A stretch of 64,000 bases of DNA, from the NCBI GenBank assembly GCA_028023455.1, contig JAQFVV010012422.1, forward strand, positions 7,677,210-7,741,209. Reading direction: 5' to 3'. The translations under genes and the position numbers were made by a program. This stretch comes from Epiperipatus broadwayi. Its lineage: Eukaryota > Onychophora > Udeonychophora > Euonychophora > Peripatidae. Within the stretch, counting starts at the first letter, position 1, and each line of letters starts with the position of its first letter. Positions 34,900 through 46,645 of the stretch are shown here, piece by piece. The notes below the pieces were generated by a model. It was not told the DNA's origin, did not search any database, and saw nothing but the letters and a program-made list of their open reading frames with translations.

Positions 34900-35639
34900 C
34901 TCACATAGTCTAGTTAAGTTGCAGTATTCTGCAGTTTATTGATTAAAGCAATAGAAATACCATTATCAATGGCAGGAGGTAGAGATAATGGTAAAAGTAA
35001 GTAAAGCATTACAATTCTACTTATTTTAATCTCTTCACAAAACCAGAATTGAGGACAACATTGGTGATTAAGGAGGTGAACATTTAAGATCAATATTGCT
35101 ATTTTTAGTGAAAATTATCTTCTAGAAAAAAGAAAAAAAAGATTAATAGAACAGGAAAAAAGCCACAGGTTTGTTTTAGAAAAGTTGATCAGTTAATGAA
35201 AGAAAAATGTCTGGTAATGGGTTTATTACGAAGTTTAATTTAATATGTTCTATTCTTAGATATCCTTGTTGTATCAATAAAAGACTAATAGTGTTAAAAC
35301 TTGGTGTCCACAATGGTGCCAGGACTCATTTTATTTATGTATATGCTCAATGCTACATTTAGAGAATTGAAAATTTTTTTCTATCTCTCACTAGATTTGT
35401 TGCAACGATACTATTAAAAGATCAAATTATTTTTCAAAGAGACTTTAAAGCGCATATTATGACAAATAATCTGCCATGAACAAAAATAGTTTAAAATAAC
35501 TATAGTGGTGCTTTAAATTCAAATGGTTTGCTGTTACTGGACTTTTGCACAATATATCATTTGATTATCACATAAACATTTAGATTAGAAAACACCATGA
35601 AAAAATATAGTTGCATGCAAGCTCAAAAATGGTATTTAT

Positions 35640-35735
35640 GTCAAGCATTGGTGGCCGAGTGGTCAGCACAGCTGCCTTACAAGCAGTTGTACCAGGTTCA
35701 CTTCCCGGCCGATGCTTTGACACATGGGGAAAAAA
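35640..35735 (+). mobile_element. tRNA-Gly-derived SINE nested in the LINE endonuclease
   Basis: Reads TGTCAAGCATTGGTGGCCGA, CAGCTGCCTTACAAGCAGTT, a single B box AGGTTCACTTCCCGG and CCGATGCTTTGACACATG. TSD GGTATTTAT lies at 35631-35639 and 35736-35744. When it is removed, the LINE endonuclease frame continues from CMQAQKWYL to LLSLGIRIEVRITWTLANVY, so the insertion post-dates the LINE. Confidence 0.9.
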
Positions 35736-36677
35736 GGTATTTATTATCATTAGGAATTAGAATAGAAGTTCGTATTACATGGACACTAGCAAATGTATAT
35801 TAACAGATGAATTATAGATTAGTACATTCTAAGTATTAAAATGATGATATTTACAAGCAAATTAATTTTCATTTTTTAAAAGTGTCTACTATATGTAATA
35901 AGTTTCAGTAGTTATTAAAGTCTAAAAATTTCTAATTTGGACTTTAAAGATTATCATGTTACTGAAGTATGGAATTCTTTTAAGGAATATGTTATGAATG
36001 CCAATAAATTTATTTGTCCTTTCACTAAGAGGAACAATCATAATTAGTTTTCTGATAGCAGCCTCAACTTTGCAATAAATATAGATATTTAAAAGCATAA
36101 GTTCAACGAGTAAGAGAAAAGCTTTAAAATCATTGGTGGATTAAAAACTGCAAAGGATACCACTGATTATAGTCACTTTAGATCTATTTTGATGCTTTAA
36201 AAGCAATATATGAACTTCAGAAATGCTATCGCAATCCTTTTAAATCCAGAAACGGCATTCTCTTACACAATGAGAACATTTTCAACAGAAAGAAGTATTT
36301 TGATTATCTTTTGAATAATATTGCAGGAGGATGACTTTAACGACTTATATCTATTCACATAGATTTGGACAAAGGTATTTAGCTTAGTAAAATCAAAACA
36401 ATTCTTTGTAATCTGAAAAGTGGAAAGATTGCAGTTCCTGATGAGGTATCTGAAGGAGTTATAAAATATTGGAAGAGGAAAATGATATATTAACTTCAAA
36501 AATATATATATATATATTTAGGAATTTTGAATTCATGAAGACATGCTGCATGATTTCAAGAATGCTTTTGTGGTTTATTTTTTAAAAAACAAATGAAATA
36601 TCCAAAATCGTAATGATTATTTATCATTGAATATCATTATTATCTACTACAACAAAAGTACTTTTAAAGATTGATGT

Positions 36678-36787
36678 TAAATAGGTTGCTCTCACTCATT
36701 AAATAGATTGCTCTCACTCATTAAATAGATTGCTCTCACTCATTAAATAGATTGCTCTCACTCATTACATAGATTGCTCTCACTCAT
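36678..36787. repeat. 22-bp minisatellite, five units
   Basis: Five consecutive units of about TAAATAGATTGCTCTCACTC AT with two substitutions in total (first and last unit). It lies inside the reverse-transcriptase part of the LINE relic, upstream of motif A, and so arose after insertion. No spacers are present, which excludes a CRISPR array. Confidence 0.97.
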
Positions 36788-38234
36788 AAATGAGTCATTA
36801 TTAGATATTCATTGTGGTTTTAGAGATTAAAAAGTGCTATAGTTATTGCTTCTGTTGCTCGGAAAATGCAAGAGAACTTCAGAAACAAAAGAGTGATTTA
36901 TATTTTGTTTGTATTGATTTGGCCAAGGCACTTGATTTAATTAATTAAACAAATCTATGGTATTGTTGAAATTAGTTAATTGTTTACTAACATTTATTTG
37001 CATTATACAGCCGATGTAAGGAAAAAAACGTGTTATTACTATAGATAGAAAACATGAGGTATTTGAAATGAAAACTGCTGTTAAATGAAAATCTGTACTT
37101 CCTCCAACATTGTTTCTGACATAAATAACAGTGGTCCATGGAAGTGTTTACAGATAGTATAATGAAATAAGGATCAAGATATGATACAAATTTGATGGTG
37201 GAATTTTTAATTTCAATTGGTTAAAAATGAAAACAAGAATTTCATTTTTTTGGATTTTGGGATTACAGTATTGTGAATGATTGTGCTATTTTAGACAGTT
37301 AAAAAGATGATTACAGAATGTACTTAATGTTTTTAATGTAACGGATAAAATTTTTTGTTTAATAATCAATGTTAACAAGTTCTTCATTCGCCAGCGATGG
37401 AAGGGAAGTCCTAACTAACTTTTAACATGGAAAGTTATTAATTTAACCCATTTAAATATCTTGGTAGCTATTTAAGTAGGAAAATAGACTTAGAAGTTGA
37501 GGTGCAGCACAGCTCCAATTAATTGTATATAAAGCTGTTATCTTGTCTAAATGATTATGTGGAAGTGAAACATGAAAAATTTATCGATGCAACATAGAGC
37601 ATTAAAAATATTTCATTAAAGGTTGCTATATAGAATTTTAAAAATACGATAAGATTTTAAGACCAAACTATTTGTCTTTTAGCTTAGGAGAATCTGGTAC
37701 TACAGAGTCCACTATTATAAAATCATAACTTGATTGAATTAGACATGTAAAACAAACAAACAATGCATGTCTTCTTACAAAGGTATTTTATGTTGAACTT
37801 GACCATGGTTTTCTTAGGAGTTATCAAAGATATTCTAAAGAGATGCAATAGTGTTTTTGGGTGTTTTAAAATTCAAAATGGCTGCTGAGCACATACTATA
37901 TCAGCACTGAAAATGGTACTAGCATGTTTTTTATGCAACATGTCTGTGTTTCATAAATTAGTTTGTATAGCTATCACAAATCTCACCTCTAGAGTAGTTT
38001 TTATTTTATTTTCTTGAAGTTGGAGTCACCATACTTATTTGGGAATGGCCATGGATGATAATAATTATCTTATAGACATTGATTTTTCAAGATTATAATA
38101 GGTGGTGCTAGAATAGAGGCATACTCTTGTTTACACTATTCTATAATAAGCTGCAAAAACAAAGCTAGCCAATGATATTAGTGATTACGTTATCTCTTGT
38201 CTGAATATATTAACATAGTATTAGTTATTAGATA

Positions 38235-38455
38235 TAACAAGACATCACATGACCCCTATTTAGATCATACTATTCAACAGCAAATTCGTTTTTTCTCTCC
38301 ACATAAAAAGTAAAAGATGGCTACTAGTGGAAATAATGCATTAGATCCAAGAGATTCAGGATCACTGCTCCCAGATCCAAAAGCTCCTTCGTGGTAAAAT
38401 CCATAAGCTAGAAACTAGGAATACAGGATAGTGCAGCACTGGATAGTGATTTATT
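38235..38455 (+). repeat. Hammerhead-repeat family, diverged copy
   Basis: Shares with 53399-53995 the order ACATCACATGA, GCATTAGATCC (38338), CCAGATCCAAAAGCTCCTTC, CCATAAGCTAGAAACTAGG (38401-38419) and ACAGGATAGTGCAGCACTGG. The GAAAC half of the hammerhead-like core survives, but CTGATGA is replaced by unrelated bases (TCGTGGT), so it cannot be catalytic. It sits between the two converging LINE relics. Confidence 0.6.
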
Positions 38456-39526
38456 TTTAACTTATTAAAGCAAATAATCTCTCTGTGAGAAAAAAACTCA
38501 TTATATGGAACCTAATAAAAAATGTTTATGTAAAATTTCAAACATAAATAAAATAGTTTACAAACCAATTCATACCATTAAAAAAAATTATTTTGGTAAG
38601 TAACTAATATTAATTTTAATGTTCCTTAAAAATATAATGTTTTGAACCAAGATAATATTTTTGATATCTATAATGGGTTTAAAGAATATTGGTTCAATTA
38701 ATACAGCATAATCATATGATCTGATTGCCATTAATGTTTGATCGCCTTTTTTTTTTTTAAATTGGTTGATGGCTAAAACTCCTGCATATTTATATAATTC
38801 AAATATTTTCAAGTCAAAGGGTTTACACAAAATAATTCTTAATGTAAAGTTTTAAAGCGTTTGTAAAGATTTCAAGAAATATGTTGGCAGTACTATCGCA
38901 TAATGTTATCCCATAATGTAACCTATCCAAATATCTCTGTTTATATACATATAGCAGAATCAATTTATGTAAAAAAATTCTAATTCTAAAAAAAGAAAAT
39001 AAATCTATTTTCTTAATTTCACTTGAAAGAAAAGAACATGTTTATTCCAGCATAGATATTCATCCAAAACCAAACCAATGACATATACTGTTATAGTTCT
39101 AATAATTTTTTGATGCGTGGATTGATCCAGATAAGATATTTCAATTAAATGTCCTTTACTGGAACATTTTTCAAACAGTATAGTTTATATTTACATGTAT
39201 TGACATGAAATCTTTTCTTATTCATCCATTATGCTATTTTTAGCAAATCTCTAATTGCAAGTTTTCTAATTGGCTATATAAGATTGCTGAAGCAACTAAG
39301 AAAATATCATCAGCAAAACAAAAAATGTTGGAATAAATCAAAAGATTCATAAATCATTGGTGTAAATAGTAAACAACGAAGATAGAGGAACTAAACTTTG
39401 AAGAACTCTGTATCTGATTATTTTAGAATTATTCAAAATATTATTAATTTTAACAAATTGGATTCTTTTGCTTAATTGGGATTTAAACTATTTAAGCATA
39501 TTTTCCCTTGTACTCAAATAATTCAA

Positions 39527-39644
39527 ATATTGTAGCTCTGATGAAGACTGCTGGATAGTCGAAACGGTCAGGAAAATAAAGTTTTATTAAACATTTTTTT
39601 TTTGCATTTAAGTGTATATGAGAGAAGTTATTATAAGCAATATA
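39527..39644 (+). mobile_element. 118-bp retroposon with hammerhead-like core, 16-bp TSD
   Basis: Insertion into the minus-strand LINE relic, bounded by the perfect direct repeat TACTCAAATAATTCAA at 39511-39526 and 39645-39660. Removing one repeat and the insert restores the LINE reading (LLLN...LNYLSTRENML...FKSQL). It contains the hammerhead-like core annotated at 39538-39569, then AATAAAGTTTTATTAAACAT, a T run and TTTGCATTTAAGTGTATATG, AGAGAAGTTATTATAAGCAA. The latter sequence also forms the hairpin at 16594-16714. Similar short sequences are known next to Penelope-like elements in other animals; the link to the PLEs here is an inference. Confidence 0.85.
39538..39569 (+). ncRNA. Hammerhead-like core (stem II plus conserved arms)
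   Basis: CTGATGA (39538-39544), one extra A, stem II GACT/AGTC around loop GCTGGAT (39546-39560), GAAAC (39561-39565) and GGTC. Core order and stem II fit a hammerhead with an extremely short stem III, a form described for Penelope-associated variants that may work as dimers. I cannot pair a convincing stem I, and the extra A departs from the standard core, so cleavage activity is doubtful for this copy. Confidence 0.5.
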
Positions 39645-40029
39645 TACTCAAATAATTCAATTTAATAATAAATCATGAGGAACACAATTAAATGTTCATA
39701 AATCCAAATATGCATCTATAGTCCTGTAACCTTTTTCTATAGATTCAGTGATAAGTAAAATGTGTTCTAATAAAGCCAGTAGATTTTTCTGATAAAATGC
39801 CAGATTGCTTATTTGCAAGCAAATTATATTTATGAATTTTAATACATATTTCCAAAATTTGGGATAATGTTGATAAAATAGAAATTTACCTGCAGTTTTC
39901 TAAGCATTCTTTTCCCCAATTTTTATAAATAGACATAACAACAGATGATTTTAAGCAATTTGGAAATATGCCTGAATGTACAACAAAATTAAAACAAAAA
40001 AATCATACTTGTAGTAGAATGTGGATATT

Positions 40030-41855
40030 TTCAATTAATCCAAACCATCACCACATCATCATCATCATTATACTAATGCCCTAGAGATGTTTTGCAATAA
40101 CTTACGCAGTCATTTATGAAACACAAATATTGTGTTACACTGTTTTTTTTCATTTCTTGCATGGCAATGTTTCCTTTTTGAGAGACTATAATAACGTATA
40201 ATTATAGACCTCAATTAAATTTTAATTTTAGCTATAACTTTCAAATACAAACAATCAAAATTAAAATTTTTAATAATTTTTATAATATATGGAGGATCTA
40301 TACCTGCCCTGAAAACTGTTGTCAAATTCATCAAAAATACTTTTTAGAAAAACTATTATTTTTTTATTCATTCCACACATCTAATTCAAATAAGATGAAT
40401 TATAAATCTATAATATCACATCCAGCAAGATGAAAAACACTGCTTGGTCTTATAATCTGGCTATTATATTTTAAAAATTATATGAAACATTTTTAAAATT
40501 TTGATCCATGGTAAAATAAATTATCTACAAAGGAGGTCAGTTGCAATTTTGAGGTCTTTTTTTTTTTTTTTCAAATCTTGGCTATTCCTAAAGTAATAGT
40601 GCTGTTGGGTGTGTGATCATTCTAAATGTCAGTTGACTTTTTAATAAGAGAATTAGTCAATCACTATCAGATAAAAAATTTTAAAGTTTGGGTGTTACTC
40701 TTTTTATTTTAATTAACTATGTTCCTAATAAAAGAAAAAAAACTAATATAAGAACTTTAATTTGCACAAACCTTCAGTATTACTTATAAATGATCACAAT
40801 GGCTCTTTGGAACAAGGATTCATTGCTGCCTTTCTTATTGTAGTGTCAGAATCTTTGTGTAGACTCTTTTTGTGTGTGGAAATGTTAAACAAAATGATTT
40901 TATATTACTGATCATGAGAAATTCTAAGCATCATAAAGAAATGACATGCAGTATTCCATGAAATCATTTTATTCCATCTTTTCATAATAAAATTTTTTAT
41001 TACAACATATATATGAATTGGTCTGTGTAACTGAATAAGACTATTGTGGTGTGCCTGACATTTTGATGCATAAATGTTATACCTTCACAAGTAATTGACT
41101 ATAAAATATCCTGCCAAGCTGTAATTTTCTATTACAATAATATCACTTTATTATTTCAAGGAGTTTATTGGCGAAATGATCATCTTATTTAACTGGTAGC
41201 AATAAAAGGATACCATATAATATTTCCAATATTAAACTAGAGAATGAACTTGGGTTTATTTAGAGATCATACTTACCTAAACTTAATTATGACTAGATTT
41301 ATTAATAAGTAAAATAAACATGCAAGAATACAGAGTTACTGCACCTGTTAATCCATATCCTAAATTCAAATCCTCAATTGCATTTGAATTTATTCTCAAA
41401 GTAAACTAGTTAATATCTAACATAACTAAACAGTAATATTGGATGATTACTTAAAATAACTTTGAATTGATGGTTTGTTTAAAGATTGTAGATATAATAA
41501 ACCTAGGGCAGCTATTCTAACTTTGAGTAATCAAATAATTACCAAACACTTTATTTCATTTAAAGTTCATACCCAAGAAAAGGTTCTGACTTTTGCTTTA
41601 TCAATGAGGCCTTGGAATTCAGGGGCCAAAGTATTAAATATCTGGTGGTCACTAACTACTATAGCTCCCAGTAGATGACATTAGAAACTGAAACTGCTTT
41701 GGGTGATCCTATTGTATGTGCTGAAAAATTAAGATATTTGCTGATTGGACATATGCTGTTTATATATAAAAAAAAAAACATATTACTTTAACGTGATACA
41801 ATATGCACATACTTTTATAATGTAAATAAAAAACAAGAACTCAATATATAATTTA
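40030..41855. other. Intergenic stretch, no recognised gene
   Basis: AT-rich with a T run at 40557-40571 and a short (CATCAT)n tract near 40060, which may be the tail of an old RTE-like insertion. The frame at 41475-41678 has no recognisable domain. Confidence 0.4.
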
Positions 41856-41860
41856 TAATA

Positions 41861-42141
41861 TAATATACAGGGGGTTTGAACTCAGACTTTCACATGACCC
41901 TCAACTATCTACGCTATCTCATACTGCTGACGCACTTGATCACACACATGTCGAAAAGATAAATAATCACCAATATTCGTATTTCGTGCTAAACCAGCAC
42001 TCTCAGTTGGTCCAGATTATCATGTACACACATATATACCTATAAGATAGAGTGGATAGTTGAGGGTCATGTGAAAGTCTGAGTTCAAACCCTCTATATA
42101 TTACATATTAGAGTACAGGTATGAAAGAGCCTGTACTTGAA
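41861..42141. repeat. Mosaic A/B repeat family, copy 6 (foldback form)
   Basis: Inverted arms: GGGGGTTTGAACTCAGACTT then CACATGACCCTCAACTATC at the left, GATAGTTGAGGGTCATGTGA then GTCTGAGTTCAAACCC at the right. The module-A core (AATCACCAATATTCG, CTCAGTTGGTCCAGATTATC) lies between them. No B module. Compact and well preserved. Confidence 0.85.
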
Positions 42142-42149
42142 AAAAAAAA

Positions 42150-43970
42150 TCATATATTAAAATTTATAATAGTTATTTTTGTTAAACTTTATGTTAATAC
42201 CATTTATTTTGTTTTGTTTTATTTTGAACTTTTTTAGTAAGATTCAGAATACCTACTGTTCCGAAAAGAAGAATTGTCTCGCGACACCAAATGAGTGTCG
42301 TTTATATAAAATAAGTATTGGACCCCACTCTTATCTTAAATACAAGGCGGTAATACTATGTATTCTTAACACACCGCTTAAAATATATTCAGTTTTTTTT
42401 TCCCCAAACTGAAGTCTTTTAAGAAGATCAACATTTTTTTTAAGACTGACCAATACTAGCTATTAGAAAACATACAAACAACTCCTTTGCTATTAAAAAA
42501 AGGTACAAAAACAACTTTGAAAATGACATTTTTCTTCATGCAGCTCTTCATGTCTTGATAGAAGAGTTGTTATCAATCAAGCGGCGAAAACTCTTATTAC
42601 AACCTGTCATTCTATTATTATTTTATTTTTAAAAAAGTTGTTTTTTATTAATTTTTTCTTCTTTTTTTTTTAAAAAAAATGTTTATAATTATGATAATAT
42701 TTTTTTACCCTTATAAATACCATTTTTACAAGGTAAAAAAAAACTTATAAATTGACAAGAATTTTTTTATAGATTGAAGTTTCGCATCAATTGCTTAGAA
42801 GTCATTACTGACTTATAATATTTATTTATTTAACAGTTAAATAAGATAAATATTATTTTTATATGCACATTTTTTTACCTGAAAATTTATGTATTTATCT
42901 ATCTAAGCTAAATACATACACATTGGTAGATAAAAATAATCCAATAACGAGTAATATAACCCATTCAGGTCAAAAGCCTTGCCCGGTCCCCAAATAAAAG
43001 AACTGTAAATGAGCAAGTATTATGTACTAGGACAGTTGGATAATAAAGATTTAAGATGGTTTTTTTAATCCCTTATTTTATCTCCTAGCAAGAAATAACT
43101 AGATACCATTTGCCCAATGTTAAATGTTTTGCCCGATGGGCTTTGGAGTAGCTACCTGACAGAAAGTATTAGCCCTGATTTGAAACCTAAAAACTTGATA
43201 AATTCTATCTGAATCAGATTTGATTCTAAATCGTAGGCATTGCAGATGAATATCCCACCACTATATTATAAATTCTCAACACAGACATACATATACTATT
43301 TTTTTTTTTTAGTTATTGCTATGTAATTGTAAACATGTGGCTTATTGTTGAACTGGATTATATTGTCAATATATTTGTAATTAAAATAAATTATATATTC
43401 ATATGCATAGTGCTAGCTAGTAGAATATCTTATCAAAACTATATAACATCAAATTATTAAATAAATAGCTGTATATTTATTTAGATACTAATAGAATATA
43501 GAAGAGAAGTAAGGAGAAAAATATCCGTTTTACATAAATCCAAAAATAAATGCAACGAAGCAACAATATAGGTTGTATCATTATGTATGACTTATCGGAA
43601 AAAATATATAAAAAAGGTAAACAACTAACAAACGCATTGAAATTCACAATATTAAATTTTTTTGAACCTCAGTAATGCCGTTGTCTTTCTCTCTCTCTCT
43701 CTCTCTTGGTAAATGTAATATTCTCAAATCTCAAATGTGAGTTTACTTAATCACATCACATTTTTTCCTACAATTTAAATACAATTAAGTATCATAATTT
43801 TGAGCGCATGAAAGTAAACAAACAAAAAATTGTAAATATAATCAATTTTGTATTAGGGTAGTAACTATTTTCCCATTTCAGAGTAGCATACACGATCATG
43901 TTTATTAATAACATCTCCTTGGCTTATATTGAAATCTTCATTTATTAATCTTTCAGAAATTTGATTTACA
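42150..43970. other. Intergenic stretch, no recognised gene
   Basis: Contains long T runs (42630-42770) and a (CT)n tract at 43682-43706. A frame at 42179-42412 follows a TTTTTTAG acceptor-like site at 42238 and includes a CpG patch (TCTCGCGACACC), but the product is unrecognised. Confidence 0.4.
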
Positions 43971-43980
43971 ATATTTCATG

Positions 43981-44505
43981 TATAGGGGATTTGAACTCAG
44001 ATTTTCACATGACCCTCAACCATCCATGCTAGCTCATACCACTAGTACACTTGATCACACACATGTCGAAAAAATAAATAATCACCCATATATGGGGCCA
44101 TAGTGACTTGTGGTCAACATAGGTAGGATGAGAAGGTTGGTACTAAGGTGGGTTTTGAGCATTTCATCATCAGATTTTCAATGAAATGGACAGCTGAAGA
44201 CATGTCGGATGGAGTGTTTTGAAGCCTGTCCATTAAAGTATGAAGATTGGCTATCTTAATATAAGCTGAACTTTGATTGTATATATGTGTGGAGATGATA
44301 ATATGGACCAACTGACAAGTGCTGGTTTAGCATGAAATATATATATATTGGTGATTATTTATCTTTTCGACATGTGTGTGATCAAGTGTATCAGTGGTAT
44401 AAGATAGCATGGATGATTGAGGGTCATGTGAAAGTCTAAATTCAAACCCCCTATATATTACATATATAAGTACAGGTATGAAAAAAGCCTGTATTGTAGA
44501 GAGAA
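43981..44505. repeat. Mosaic A/B repeat family, copy 7 (inverted A-B-A)
   Basis: The left A arm (GGGGATTTGAACTCAGATTT, CACATGACCCTCAACCATCC) is inverted relative to the right A arm (TTGAGGGTCATGTGAAAGTC, AAATTCAAACCCCCTATAT). Module B (TGAGCATTTCATCATCAGAT, AAGCCTGTCCATTAAAGTAT) lies between. The only copy with both long inverted ends and B, so it may show the original element structure. Confidence 0.85.
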
Positions 44506-44649
44506 AAAATAATATTTCATGTAATAAAATGTTTTCTAAACATAATGCTAAATTTAAAATCATTTGTAATGTTAGTATGGAATTAAAAACCTCAAAACAA
44601 TTAGAAAGGCTTAGTTCTTAATAATGAGATTGCTATTATATTTCTATAG

Positions 44650-44752
44650 GAAGCGTTAGTGGTCGAGAGGTCAGCACAGCTGCCTTACAAGCAGTTGTCC
44701 CGGGTTAGCGGGTTTGCTTCCCGGGCCGATGCTATGACACATGAAAAAAAAA
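44650..44752 (+). mobile_element. tRNA-Gly-derived SINE, duplicated B-box type
   Basis: Starts AAGCGTTAGTGGTCGAGAGG, has CTGCCTTACAAGCAGTTGTC, the duplicated B-box segment GGGTTAGCGGGTTTGCTTCC, GCCGATGCTATGACACATG and an A tail. No clear TSD. Confidence 0.85.
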
Positions 44753-44759
44753 GTCATTG

Positions 44760-45430
44760 AAGAAAAAAAATTGTCACAAAAGTCAGAATTTTACAATTCA
44801 TTTTATTTCAAAAAATATTTTTTTAAGTGAATGGGAATAAGTAAGCAAACACACATATATATTATAATAACAATAAATATAATGATAATTAACTTATTTT
44901 TATTGTTATTAAAATAGTTTTTAATTAACAGGCATTTTATTTGTATTACATATATATATAGGTGTGTGCCTTTCAATTTCTATTAATAACTACATTATTA
45001 TTAGTTTTTAATTTTGTTTAATTTACATATGCATTCTCTACATACAAAAAGTGTCTGTATCATATATGTGTGTGTTGAAAAATACTATATTTGCAGTTTA
45101 ATAAACAATACATAATATATCATAATCAAAGCTTATCAACAAAACATAAACTATGATATATACAAAGGGATTTAGAACAATATATACTAGATATTGCTAT
45201 TCCACTATAAATATATATTTTCACTCGCTTTCAAAAAATGTTAATATATATATATTTAGTAATTATTAATTTAAAATTATATTTATATATTGTCTTATAT
45301 ACATATATGCATAAACAAACAATTAAATATATATATACAACAACCACATACAAACTTCTTTATAAATCTTGATTTATTATAATATAAACTATTATAATGT
45401 ACAATAATATACTCCCACGTTTCAACTTTA
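44760..45430. other. AT-rich stretch with scattered (TA)n
   Basis: Very A+T rich with several short TA runs (44948, 45244, 45330). No gene. Confidence 0.5.
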
Positions 45431-45446
45431 TTATTTTATAGTCTTT

Positions 45447-45554
45447 TTATTTATTTATTTATTTTTTATGTGTCAAAGCGTCGGCCGGGAAGCGAACCCC
45501 GGGACAACTGCTTGTAAGGCGGCTGTGCTAACCCCTCGGCCACCAACGCTTGAC
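45447..45554 (-). mobile_element. tRNA-Gly-derived SINE, single B box
   Basis: Minus strand reads GTCAAGCGTTGGTGGCCGAG, GGGTTAGCACAGCCGCCTTA, CAAGCAGTTGTCCCGGGGTT and CGCTTCCCGGCCGACGCTTT, then GACACATAAAAAAT. TSD TATTTTATAGTCTTT lies at 45432-45446 and 45555-45569. The acceptor stem is fully paired, so this is one of the best-preserved copies. Confidence 0.95.
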
Positions 45555-45574
45555 TATTTTATAGTCTTTATCGA

Positions 45575-46590
45575 GGAACAACTAAAAAGTACATAAAAAA
45601 CAATAAATACAAATATTCCATAATATATATAACAAATACCTCTTACCTTAAAACTAGTCCAACAAACAATCTTAACTTTTCATTACATTCGTTTCTTAAA
45701 TACCTTTCTTAAAATAATATACTATATATTTGTTCAATTATAAAATAACTTCCTTAGTATCCAATGCTTTCAAAAGTCTCTAGCCCCTTTTCACAAAGAC
45801 CAGTACCCTTAATTGTCATGTGATTAAAATTTTTAAGGTATTTTTTCCTTTAATTTATCTTCTGGCAGCAAATAGTAAAATATTTATCAAATAATATCGA
45901 ATGAAAATCTGAAAACCTAATAGCTATTTAACTGGCCATCTGATGAAAATAGTGAGTTTACTTGTAAATATTGGATAATTTTCCGAGGCCATTACAGGTT
46001 TGACTGCAGACCATGGGTATGGGGAGCTAATTATCTAAAGAATATGCCAAGATCAGCCTAATGTTTTTGTACATGAAATTTTAACAAATTTTAAATTGTT
46101 TTAAATTTGTCTCCACTTTCAAAAATTTTGACCATAGTGGAGAAAAAACAAATGATAATGTATTCATTTTCTGTAAAGGAGTTTACCTAGAAAACATATT
46201 TGCACATCCTGCATACTTCACAGAGATGTAAATATTTAAGTGTATTCTTTACAAACTCATAAATTGTTTGGGCTATATTATTTTATGATTTTTTATGTGT
46301 GTGAATGTGGCCACTGGGAGAGATATGGGTGTGCTTATGCTTTTAAATTGTGATGTTGGTGAGGACTTTTATCAATACCATGAGCAGTAAGAGAAGTGAC
46401 CTGTGGACTGTTTGGTCATGTTGGATTTGGACTTTTATTAGAAACACTGATAAACAGGTTAAAATTTAAAACTGAAACGCAGTAGTGGTAAGATGGACAA
46501 AACACATTAACAATGTAGTTGTTTTTAAAACACAGATAATGAGTCACTCTAGAGAAATGTTGCTCATGAGTGTGTTGAAGTCAATTTGAT
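45575..46590. other. Intergenic stretch, no recognised gene
   Basis: No significant frame or recognised repeat. Confidence 0.45.
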
Positions 46591-46596
46591 ATCTCT

Positions 46597-46613
46597 TAAT
46601 AATAATAATAATA

Positions 46614-46645
<32 letters not shown>

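Larger units (their letters stand above)
35085..37865 (+). pseudogene. Decayed EN-RT LINE, near full-length ORF2-type relic
   Basis: Scattered frames line up in the order of a non-LTR retrotransposon protein. The endonuclease shows INIAIFSEN (~35090), GNGFI...PCCINKRLIVLKLGV (~35215-35310) and RDFKAHIM, then NSNGLLLLDFCTIYHLIIT (~35440-35570). A linker reads FDALKAIYELQKCY and NGILLHNENIFNRKKYFDYL (~36189-36305). The reverse transcriptase shows KSGKIAVPDEVSEGVIKYW (~36416), LYFVCIDLAKALDLIN (~36898-36945, motif A), a decayed active-site box VNDCAIL (~37277) and FKYLGSYLSRKIDLEVE (~37455). The C-terminal part reads YGSETWKIYRCNIEHL, RHVKQTN and KVFYVEL (~37560-37800). Many frameshifts and stops make it a pseudogene. 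It is interrupted by the SINE at 35640-35735 and the minisatellite at 36678-36787. Confidence 0.85.
38588..40020 (-). pseudogene. Decayed LINE (CR1/jockey-like), RT to C terminus, minus strand
   Basis: Minus-strand fragments follow the order of a non-LTR reverse transcriptase. They are GIFPNCLKSSVVMSIYKNWG (~39970-39910); NLLANKQSG (~39830); EHILLITESIEKG (~39760); LDL-stop-TFNCVPHDLLL (~39710-39670, motif A); then, after the 39527-39644 insertion, FKSQLSKRIQFVKINNI (~39490), RYRVLQSLVPLSSLFTIYTN (motif B region, ~39400) and FCFADDIFLVASAILYSQLE (FADD active-site box, ~39320-39260). LHYGITL follows near 38920, and a final open frame at 38588-38830 (KPFDLKIFELYKY) matches the C-terminal part of such proteins. 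Numerous stops and frameshifts make it non-functional. Clade assignment is by motif style only. Confidence 0.85.

Noticed and set aside
36263-36499. Minus-strand frame of 78 codons
   Set aside because: Lies antisense to the linker and RT region of the plus-strand LINE relic.
36678-36787. CRISPR-like array of five 22-bp repeats
   Set aside because: Units are directly adjacent with no spacers, inside a eukaryotic LINE relic; it is a minisatellite.
40055-40085. CATCAT tract as an RTE-like tail
   Set aside because: No RTE-like coding sequence adjoins it on either strand; a simple repeat is enough.
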